A DNA stretch of 64,000 bases from Vanilla planifolia (taxonomy: Eukaryota; Streptophyta; Magnoliopsida; Asparagales; Orchidaceae): NCBI GenBank assembly GCA_023846275.1, contig CM043868.1:20865755-20929754 (forward strand), written 5' to 3'. Below are positions 40,901 to 52,900 of this stretch, in pieces; within the stretch, counting starts at the first letter, position 1; each line of letters starts with the position of its first letter. The notes beneath the pieces are model-generated. The model ran no database searches and was not told the DNA's origin. It saw only the letters and a program-made list of their open reading frames with translations. Both the position numbers and the translations under genes were made by a program.

Positions 40901-43900
40901 CAAATATTTAGAATTAAGCCACTATCATAAATTTCACTTGATCCCAATGTGTTATATTCAAGTTATCCCCCACACTAGCCTAAAATGTTAGTTTCAAGTG
41001 GTCAAATATTATTCTTAATGTTGTCGTTCTTTACTATGAAGGATCTCTCTTTGGATTTTGATTTTTTTGGGAATGATTTCCTACAAAGGTCCCTTTTATA
41101 TCTCAAGGTCTTATAGTTTTTGAAAAATTTATATTAAATATCTATGTCTAAGCAGCCAACAAAATCTCACTTGATCCCAATGTATTATATTTGGAATTAT
41201 CCTCAAACTAACCAGATGTTGGCTTCAAGCGGTTAAACTCTGATTACTTCTAATGTTCATCATGCTTCTTTGCTCTTCTTAGTGGTAGGCTGTGCATGCC
41301 CTCCATAATACAAAAATAGACTAGCATACATGCTACTTTTTTCTTGAATAACCCCATTAGGTTGAGAACCTCAAACATCATCAAGAATATTGGTTCTTCC
41401 ATCCTTGCAAAGCCTTATACTGTATTGTGTTAGATGTAGATCTCATCTTACTCCTTCCCATCCTTGCAAAACCTGATCTTATTGTTGGAATCATATAGCA
41501 GCCATTAAAGATTGCTTTATAAACATCATGTGGCACCATGTTGTATACCCAATCATCAATGAACTTAAGAGTAATAGCAAATTTTAGTTGTATTTTCCGC
41601 TCCACCTTGACCTTTGCCTAGTTATGTTTCCATCCCAAAACATAGGGATGTTTTTTATTCTATATTGTCTCTAGACCAAGTCTTGCCATTAAGTTAGTAG
41701 CAATTAGCTTGTTGTGACATCTTAAAATCAAAGATTCTTTTTATCAATTCCTTTACTTTGATTTGAAATGAAGATAACACCTTATGGCCAAAGACTTATG
41801 CTAATTCTATACTAGGCAGCTTTTTTAACTTTCCGTTTCAATTTCGTCATTAGAGTGAGATTAGGGTTGACTTTTCTTAACCTCTTTAGGCTTCTTGCAA
41901 TTTAACTCAATATGCAAAGCCCAATTCCATCTCTTCAAATGTTTTGTTTTATTGCAAAAATGGTATATTTTGGATTTGATCTTTGTTCAAAATGTAATTT
42001 GCATCTTCAAAGGCATAGATGGTTCTTCTTGAGTCATCTCCATTTTTGCACGACTATTATCTTCCTTAAGCTCTCTCACTTTTTAGTTGTACTGTTAAGT
42101 GTTGTTGATTCTCTCAAATAGGAATGAATTAACTGAATACCCAGCACTCTAAATCTTCCATATGCATGATCTATGCTTTGATACCATTTTGTATCCTTCC
42201 CCAAGGCCTTTCAAAAGTGCAGGCTTTATGTTAACAAGATTTGAGGTGGGCTAAATGAAAAGAAAGATGAAGGGGTAATCTTGCAGTAAACCCTACATAT
42301 GGATACATTGGCCTGAACTTGCATAATTTGAATTATTGCTTTTTCTTTTTGCTACCTTGTCACAAGAAAAATAATGTTACATAATGTATCACACATATAT
42401 AGAAGAGTCAGGTAGGAAAATACTAGAAAAATTATAGTTTTGTTATAGGAAAACTCTAGCAAGCTCCCTAGATACAAAACTCTTATTCAAAAACCTTGAT
42501 GGCATATACTTTTCCACTTCAAAGAGGAAAAGTCCAAACGAACTTAGACCTTACCAATGGTACTCATAGAATTTCCATTAGGATTCTTAATTGAAGCCCT
42601 CTAATCCTCACAAGAACCTCTCAAGTTTGATCTCTTAGGATATCCACTTTCTTGAAACAATTTTCATCCTCTTCAAAAGTCTTTTTTATAGCATAAGGGT
42701 TTTTGTTACAACTTGTTATATACCTCGAGTGTCCAAGAATCCCAAGAAACTTGGGTGAGATCCCAATGGTTAGTTACTAATGGGCGCTGGAGATCTCAAA
42801 TCAGTTGCTTAGGTTGTGATTGTTAAACTTCTGTGTTGTATTGATTTTGCAAGGCATATGGATTGTTGTCATTCCATGGCAATACCATTTAGCATACAAT
42901 TCTAAGCTATCATGAGGAAATAGAAGGATACAGTCATCGGTTATTTATTGTGTAATTTTTTGGTTCTTATCATTAATGCTCTTATGACTTTTGATAGTGT
43001 TTCAAAAGGATTATTAGTGATAATTTCTTTAGTGGTTTGGCTTGATTTGGCTTAATGAACACTTCTTGAAATGATTTTTTTGAATTGGAAAGCAAGTGTT
43101 TGAATGGAAAGCTAGTTTTGGTGCATCTTCATTGGTGTTTGTAGGTTTACCAGTTGTGTTAGCCATATGCATGAAAGTTAGTGAGAATGTGGGGTTTGAA
43201 GCAATTCTTTGTAGCAATTGAGTGATATGCTCAAAAGGGATTGGAAAATTTTTTGCCTGATTATTTCCAAAAATACATCCGAGTTATGTGACAATAAAAT
43301 TATTTATTTTTGATGTTGTCCCTAGTGGTTAACTTTTTTTGTCTCTACAGTCGATTTCTAGTTCAGTGGCCCTCTTAGGAATGTGCTTATTTTCACAATC
43401 ATTTATCTATAGGATTAGAAATGGTATTATTTGGAGCTTGGGATGGCAGCAAGTCAATGGTTCATGTGCAAGTGGGAGATGTTGGAAAGACATCCCGCGA
43501 AACAGTTTATCATCCAACTCTGATTGGTGTGATCTCCCATTACGAGTGGCTGTATAAAGCACTCTACTCTCTTTGGATGACAGCTTTGCTGCAAAAAGAG
43601 TCAATGTAGTGACAGAACTGTGTGCTCCTATCTTTGGCCTTTTTCTTCCAGCAAGTTCTTACTCTGAAGGCTATCGAACAAGTTCATTACTATGGATTTC
43701 TTCTCAGTAAGAGTAGCATATTCCTCTTAAGAATATTGTCACCATTCATCTCTACCATTAAACCTGACATCCTTGCCATCTTGCTTGTAAAGGAAACTCA
43801 AAACACGCCCACGTAAAACAGAAATACCCACAGGTTCCTTGTCCCAGAAATTAGTTGTTAATAAAAAGGTTAAGTACAATAAAATGTCATTTGATGTTGG

Positions 43901-46900
43901 TTGTAGTTGTGTTTGGCCTATCCTACATCTTTACACCTATGATTTGACTCTCCTATGATTTAAAGAAAAGTTGTAATTGATAGATACACATGAAGGGGTA
44001 GCAAGAGAACTGCATGGTTTTCTAAAAAGATCTGCTAAATCTTAGTCTGTGACAAGAAGCTTCATTTGATCTTCTATTTTAAGTTCATGCTTTGTTGTTA
44101 TGAAGACTTTATTGACATGATAGCATTTGTAAATCATGGAATGCTTGTGTTATGGCCAATATGCTACAGGAGAAGAGGTGAGAGTATAAAGACTTGTGTT
44201 ATTGTTAGCTGGATAATTCTAATTAGTTTGATGGGTGATGACTTTATTAACTGGTGAACATATTTTCCTTGGGCTGGTTAATTTGTTCATTTTATAATAA
44301 TACCAGTGTTGGGAGATGCTTTGCATGAATCCTCATGGTTCCTACACAACTTTTTACTCATAGAGTCTGAAATTAGAGATAAATATGCTTAGTGGAAATT
44401 GTAGCATAGTTGTTGTTGAAGAGTTTCCCTTCAATAATGAATATAAAACAATGCCTTTCAAAATTGATTTTTTCTTGTAACAGTATTGTTCTTTTTTGAT
44501 GCATTTGTTGTTTTCTCTAAGCAGTAAGTGTTTTTATGATATGCAACAGAATAAAGCATACATATATTTTAGAAGATACATTTGATGATCCGCAGCAGCT
44601 TGCTGAATTTGTCCCTGAAAAATCTCCTGAGGGCAAACCACCTGAAGAGGTAATGACTAGATTTTGCAAGAACTTATATATAATAATTGGGGATTGTCTG
44701 ATCGGTATTTGAACTCCCATCTAGGATAGAGTGTTCTTCAATACAATTTGTTGTTGCTTCATATCATCTCAAGTGATCTATCTGACTTGTGTAAATCCTG
44801 AAGAAGAAATGGTTGATCCAAGTTGAAAAATTTAGCTGAACTCTATGCTGAGGATGAAGAGTAAAGTAAAATAAAAAACAATGCGTTAATAGTGGAGAAA
44901 GATATTGAAAGGATTTAAGGCTTGCATGTGCCAATGTTAACTGTTGCATTTTGATTTTTATATACATGATTTGACTTTTCCTCCATGTGTATGCATTCTT
45001 AGCTTGAAAAGGATCAACTGTGTTGTGCATGGTACAAGGATCAACCATGTTGTGCTTGGCTGGTTCATCACTTTAAAACTTATTTGTTTTTATATCATGT
45101 TTAACCATTATTCTAACCTGCCCTCTTGACCAAATTGTTGTGATGGCAATGCGTTCAACTATTGTAATGTAAAGCTAGCAAAATTCCATGACTTAACTAG
45201 CATAGACATGCGAAAAGTTTGGGGATTACTTCAGCCCTGTGTTGGACAAGTTAGTCAGGCTACAAGGGTAGAGTTGACTATAGGTATTTATTCACCTGTT
45301 TTACTGTAAAGATAGCAAAATGCTAAGGCATAAACTAGCCGAGAAATGAAAAGTTTGGGAAATTTAAGTAAGAATTCAGCCTTGAAGTGTATGACATGAA
45401 CTATGGTTATCTTTCCAAATTCTTATACTTCAATGCATAAAGATGAAGGAATCAAGTTGTTTCTTTTTTGAAAACTTAACAAAAACCTGTATGTACTGAA
45501 CAAAGGACACAAAAAGGAAAGCATATATAAGAGAGAGAGAGAGAGAGAGCACAAGGTATAGCTTATAGGTAAATTATAGATGAAACTTTTGTGTTTGGCC
45601 TAATTTGCAAGTCAATCTCTCAAGTTTGAAAAATAGTTGAATAGATTCAGAAGTTTTGTAAATATTGTAGCTTGATCTTTAATTAAATTTTTTCCTAAAT
45701 TATCTTAATGATAGGAACCTAGCTACACAATTATAAAACTATAAACTTATATGAGTATTTGTGAAGGATAGATTAGGATAGACAAATGGATCAAGAATCT
45801 AGCAGCAACATTTAAAGGATTATGGCTACATCTAGCTATTTTGAAACTTCAGAAACTTAATTGAGAATTAGGTTAAATATGAGGAATTTATCTACCATTA
45901 TCCTTTGTCTAAATGATAAGATCTCTAGAGCTACTCCAAAGTCTCAACAAATTCTTAACATCATTAAAGGTTGGTATATCCCAATGGGGGAGGCCATCAA
46001 AATTTTTCTTAAGAATTACACTGTGAATCTCTTCAATATATAAAGCATGTGCCCCAAGGCACCTTTAATATATTGTTAGCCAAACTTAATGTTGTGTAAT
46101 TAGTCCCTTTTTATAGGCCAATTCATTATCCTAATTGAAAGGTCTCTTCCACCAGCCAGTTCTTTTGGTACCTCCTTTCTCTTGATCATCTTTTGCATGA
46201 AATATTTTTTTGCACCTACACTATGTAATGATCCATGCATTTGATGCATGCTTACATTCTATGACAAATTACACGTGAATTACAAAATAATTTTCACAAT
46301 ATATTGCAAGAGTAATTTTCACTATGCCTACTTTGTGTAAACCCTTCTTATGAACAGTCCCTTTTCATATAGTCAGTTATTACTGGAAATATTTTACAAT
46401 GCACACACTGCAAGGATCCAAACCTTTGCATGCTGGCCATGCTGTGACAAAATATTCACTCATTACAAAATATTCTTCATAATTAGCTATAAGACATCAC
46501 CATAGCAATCCCATCTATGCCGTGTGTGACGAGACTCAACTGAACGAAAAGTGCTAGAACTCATGCTAAATAGAACATTCATTGCTATGCTATTACAATA
46601 CCATAATATGCAATTTGAGCTTCTCATCGGAATGTCCTGCAGAGTAATATGGATTATATGACTGTTACCTGTTAGATAAGTGACAATTCTTCTACTAAGA
46701 AGATGGAAGCATGGGGCCCTTCAATCAAAATATTTATTTGTTAATTACTGTATTCCTGCTTGCCTACATGTCATCCTGTGAGGTTCCAAAGCCATAGTAA
46801 AGTTCATAATGACAAAATAAGAATGTTCATATCCAAAATCATATGTTAGCCATGGCAAGGCATCTGTTAAACGAAACAGAAATTTACTATTTTGAATTGG

Positions 46901-49900
46901 CTTATTTCGTGTATCATTTCCATTTTTTTTGTGGATTAAGGGGATATAATTCAGGAAATGCTTTTTGTCGTCTATTGGGTACATGTATGGAATGAAACTA
47001 TTTTTTTAGTAGGTTTCAGAGCACCTTCAATAGTTTCTCTTTGTTTTGTCTGAGACTCACCCATATTACTTGGTGCTGACTATAATTTTAAGAACAGCAG
47101 AAACTTGGTTTCTGTTCACTAGCGATGAAACTGTGAAATGATTGAAAAATTGTCTCTTCTAATTTTATGTGCTTGAATAGTTTTGTGCAGATATTAGAAA
47201 TATATAATAAAAAATAAGATTAACTAGGCTTAAACTTTATTGTTCTAAACCAATAAATGAATAATTAAAATCCAATCCAAGAAACCAGAAGTAAATACTA
47301 AATTTTTTAAAAGCAGCAACATAAAAATTTTAAATGGGCCAATTGAAGTCTTACTTGTCTTGGAAATCCAAAGCTTTACGGCACCAAATTTTCTTTCCCG
47401 TGGTCAGTATTAGAAAAGGATTTCACACAACTTTTCTTGTTCTGCATAAAAGCTATGAACATGTTGATGATTTTGAACAAGATATACCAATAGTTGGAAG
47501 AATGATCAGAGAAATTGATTTTAATTTTGTCCTAGTATATTTTTCAATTAGCAAAGATGTAAGGTTTCTTGGATAAATGCCCCTTGGCATATTTGCTTGG
47601 TTAAGCAAGTTTGTAGAAACTTAATTTTCTTAAGCTGGCAGTTTTTTTTAATGGCTATGAAACTAAAATTTCATCCCTCCGTGACTTTGTGCGGTACAAG
47701 GTTCTAGGCCCTGGCCATTCTTAGGATGGCTGCTTTAGAACTCCTGAGTCCTTGTGACAACTTGATTATGTTGATTGTTTAATATAGCTGCTGCTTAAGG
47801 TCAAGAACCTTAGCAATCTCATTACCGCATTTAGTATTAATTTTGCCAATTATGATATCAACACTTTATATGCAGCTGTAAGAATTATGCACAGTTGATG
47901 CTGTGCCAAAAAACTATCTTATCCCTTTTTGGTTGAACCATGGTCTTTTGTGATATCTAGGAATAAAGCATTTTCCTAGAATCATACAATTTTAATTGCT
48001 ACGTCAGTCATGTAGGGAATTCTTACTAATTAGTTAAGTAATCAACTCACATTGTTTGCAGACTGACGTGTGTACTACATTATTTGAGCTGCATCTTTAT
48101 CCCAGCCTTAGCAAGTGTTACATTTGCTCTCCCAATAGCTATTATATCTTGGACATGGGTATTATGCAAAATGCTGTTCTGTCAAGTATGTTATTGTTTT
48201 TTATTTACCTCCTATGTGGATGTAGGTAATTTCAATGATAAGCTTCAGATCATGTACATCTTTTGTCAGCATAGATGGGAGTTTGAACCTGTTGCACTCC
48301 ATTTATATTTTCTTATCAATGTCAATGACACCGTATGCTTTCATTTGGCTGCACGCTATGAGTCAATGTAGCAAGCTGTACTATAAATGGTTTTGCATTT
48401 CTTTCTTAAATATATATCATTTTTTCGTGATTCATAGCATTCTGCAAGTTATCTTAGGTAGCAGAGGAGCACTTAGAAGACAGCTGGGTACCGATGGATG
48501 AAAGGTTAAATGCTGAAGAGCTTGATGAAGTTATTCGTTCCAGGGAAGCCCAGACTAATGCAACTATCCTTGAGAGTGTATGAAGCATTATCTCCATATT
48601 ATTTCACATTTATATTTGCCTAAAAAAATGCTTCTATTCAGGGCTAATTATTTGATGTTCAGATAGGAGACATTCCTGATGCAGAGATAAAGCCCCCTGA
48701 CAATGTGCTTTTTGTTTGTAAACTCAATCCTGTCACGCAAGTCGGTGTTGTAGATCATTATTTTTTTAGTTTTGACTTTTGGACTGCTTTTCAAGTGTTC
48801 TAGTTATTGGAAATGCATTGTGACAGTTTTTTGAACCAAATTTCTATCATGCAGGATGAAGATTTATACACAATATTTTCTCGGTTTGGGACTGTAATAT
48901 CGTGAGTAATTTTATTTTGTTCTTGCAGGCCAATCATGGTTATTTACTAATCTCGCAATTATCTGTTTTCCTTTTTTGGTGGACAATTTTTTCTTTACAG
49001 AGCAGATATTATTCGTGATTTCAAAACTGGTGATAGCTTATGCTATGCTTTTATAGGTAAAATTTTTTAAATGTGTCACAATGCAGTATAAATTGCAACT
49101 GTGACTTCTTTTTTCCCTAAGTTTATAATCAGTAGTGTTTCTTTTTCTGAAATGTTGCCTTTGATATTATTAGTCTGGGATGAAATTGCAGAACATCCCT
49201 CTATTCCAATTTGAGTATTGAGAATTTTTGGCATTAATAATGCCTTGTTTTGATATATGCATTGGTATTTTACATGGCTTTTTATTGGCTATTCATTGTA
49301 TATGCTCCATGGAAATTTCATCATGTGATGTTATCTTTTTAATCAGTTACAGCATATGAATGAAAAATGCAATTCTTTCCTGAAGCTCCAAAGGGTTCTT
49401 AAAATTTGCTCTGTATGTTTGGTTGATGTACGAACAAATAGTCAAGTAATTTTGTGGAATAATGGGTTGTTTGAAATCTCTGTCTAATGTTAGCATAAAT
49501 CTCAGAAAAGACAATAATTTAATGGAAATTTAAGGGGTTTTTTCTTAGAGAAGTACATGGAATGACCAAGAATTGTGTTTTGGTCTGTAGTACGTCTAAA
49601 GTTCAAAAAAAAAAAAAAATCCTAATTGTACTTTGAAATGAACCAATTGGTCATTTCGTGAAGGGTTGAATAGGTTGGAGGTGTTATTAAAAATTTACTT
49701 GTGCTGTTTAAGGTTACTGCTGTGATGGCTAAAAAGACATGGTTTACATTTTAGCGTTGGGTTGAGTTAGTAGCCTCAACTCGGATGAAAGAGGGAAAAG
49801 GAAATTTTTTGCTTTTTGATATGATTTGCTCATTGTAAAGCTGCTTTATGTTTTACTCTATTTCTTTTGCATGTGAGTTTTAAAAGGCTATCTTGTTGAA

Positions 49901-52900
49901 GTGCTTTCTACATCATGAACTAAAATATGTAGAAATTTTTACTGGCTTAAATTAAGTCAATATTAATTATATTCAATTTTAATCAGCAGGCCTATCTAAG
50001 AACCATAGTAAAAAGTTACTTTGTTAATTGGTCCTTTTGAAAAATGCCAGCCACAAACAATATTTGCTCTATTTTCTTGCATATCATCCTTGTCTATCCT
50101 ATTTTTTTGTTAATTTTCATGCTGTCCCATTGTTTACTTTGATGGTTAGGGAAACTTCTAAATTTTTTTTCAATGTTATTTTTTCATTGTTTGGATATAA
50201 TTGGATATTGATCTGAATTTTCAATTTAAGATATAATTTTTTTGATAAATCAAACTTAATTTTTGGATATTTTGATTTTGTTTCAACAAATAAATTAGAA
50301 AAGCAATATTTTTATTTGATGAAAGTTATTTAATACATTTTTAAATATTTTTTTGAAATTTAATTTGTTTGAAATTAGTGACTTGGAGGTATGTTTGGTT
50401 GCTATTTAAATCATTAGTATGCAACAAAGGAAACCCTTTTTAGTCTGCAATAGGTAATGACATTTAGAGGGTTCTATTCCATAGAATCGAAAAATTTCTT
50501 TAGGATAGTTGTTTACAGGGGTAGAGGAATCATAAACTTTCGTTAAGGTTGTGACCTTTTGGTGACAAATTGGAATTGACCAATATGGTGTTTTGGAAAT
50601 TTTCTTGATTAGAAAGATATTTGGAGGACTTTTGATGTTGTGAAGATTTGTATTCTTTGTTATTTTGGAAAGTATTTCTTTCCCCTTTATGTTTTATCAC
50701 ACTATTGTGGCTTATTTGATTAGTGAGAAATCCTCATCCTCCCTTGTGGATAGGTTAAATTTATGGTCTGATAATGTAAATCTTGTTTTTCTTTTGTGTT
50801 TTTTAGTATTAGAGTCATGAATGGACACAATGGGAAAGAGAGAAATTTGATGGCTCAAAGTTTTTGGGTATTTTGGATAACCAAGATGACTATGAGTTAA
50901 TCTATTTGTGACTTATTTGAATATGAAGGTATGAAGATTTCACAAGCTAGAAGCACCATAACATTTGGGAAAGCATAAAGAAATTTTAGCTACAATTTGG
51001 GTTTGGGAACACAATGGTCACATTTGGAGAGGACATCAGGAGATCAAGTTGATGAATTTCAATATGATGTGTTAGATTAGTACTTCATATTGCAGCAACA
51101 TTTAGGAGAAGAAGACTAGCTTAAATGTATGAGTATGTTGTAGTAGTTGCACTTAGGTGATTCATGGATTCATGTTAGTTTGGTGTATATTTGTTTAAGA
51201 GGTCTCTCATTTGTGCTAAGTTTATATGGAATTTGGATTTTGATCAATTGCATGGTTCTCAATCATGTAGGGTTTCAAGGGTATGATAACTCATATTTGA
51301 TAGTAGAAGCAAAACGAAGATCTTTTGGTTATAGCTATAATATATAATCAAGGGAGTGAAGTGTTGAGATATACTTAGATATTGATTGAAATTTTAGATT
51401 TAAGATATAATTTGTTTAATCTAACAAATATAAATTATAAATATTTAAATTTTGTTTTTGTTACAATAATTTAATATGAAAATAAATATATTTATTTGAT
51501 TGAAGGTATTATAGATAAATTTAAATATATCAAGTAATTATTTCTTTTGACTATGATACTTGGACATATATTTGATTTATATTTAAATTTTTAGTATATA
51601 ACAAAGAAAACCTATCTTAGCTTAAAGTAGATTAATAAATGTAAAATTGTTTTATGGAATAGTTTTGGCGAATCTCTTTAGAATGTCTACTCATGATGTT
51701 AGAATGAGATTTATCACCTTCCCTAAAAGTCACGTCCTTTTAGAGACGATGTGGAGTTAGCCACTTGTTATTTGGACGTCTTGTGTTTGTCGATGATTTA
51801 TTCTATTGTGCTTCCCCATTAATTCACAGTTCAAAATCCTTGATATGCCATTTATGTAGATCTCTCATTTCTCTTTGGTGTATTTTCTTGATTAAAGGGA
51901 TGTTTTGAGGACTTATGTGATGAAAATTTGAGTGTATTTTTGGATTAGGAAAAAAGAGTTATTTTCTCTTTATGCGATACACCATCATTATAGTTTTTTT
52001 AGTTAGTGGATAATCGTCGCCCTCTTCTATTGACGTAGGTTGAATTTGTTGTCAAACCATGTAAATCTTGGTGTTTTTTATGTGCTTAATCTCTTTAGAT
52101 TATTGTTTCACTACTCATCTTATCCAATTGTATCAATGCTTTTGCTTTACTTGTCTCAACACTTATAGGCCTAGAAACTCTATTTGGTCATTTTTATGGA
52201 ATATGTTTGATTTTATATTCTTATCCGTCCCATACGCCATTTCTTAAAAAAGTATAGTGTCCATCTTCATATGTGATATTGGGAGTTTGATATGTCATAA
52301 TGTATTATTATTTCTTTAGTAAATTTACTTTTAGTAATTACTAAATTATTAGGATTTGCTCATCTCCCAAACTTCAATGCTTTGAAGATTTCCATCAGAC
52401 TGAAATTTTATAGAACATAATAGTTCAAGTAATAGAAACAATGAATTAAAAATTAAGAAGTTATCAGCTATAAAATTATGTTTGTTATAAAAAATAATAG
52501 TTCACACCTACTCCATAGACGTGATGATAGTTCAACTAATAGAAACAATTAATTAAAAATTACGAAGTTATCAGCTATAAATTATGTTTGTTATAAAAAA
52601 TAATAGTTCACACCTACTCCATAGACGTGATAATAGTTCCTTGTTTGTCATTTATGTATTTAAATTCTCCTTTTGCATTTGTTAGCCATATTTGAATGGC
52701 AATAATTAAAATAGCTTGCGCTAAGTAAAAATGTTGGTGTAAATTTGATTGAGAATGGTGGATAAAAAGATTTCTCACCTGTGACGGTTAGATATAAAGG
52801 AAGGATTTTTAATAGACATAAAACAATAACATCAAAAGATTCCAGACCTATTTAGTAGAATTAAGACTTTTTAAGTATTACACATTATTTTGTTATGGCC

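Larger units (their letters stand above)
35732..44549 (+). other. Intron 5 (8.8 kb), swollen by retroelements
   Basis: Donor GTAAGT and acceptor CAACAG|A are both canonical and restore the frame. The intron contains a sense copia fossil, an antisense gypsy-like fragment and several tandem duplications, each listed separately. Short stretches at 35,732-36,340 and 42,900-44,549 show no recognised element. Confidence 0.92.
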
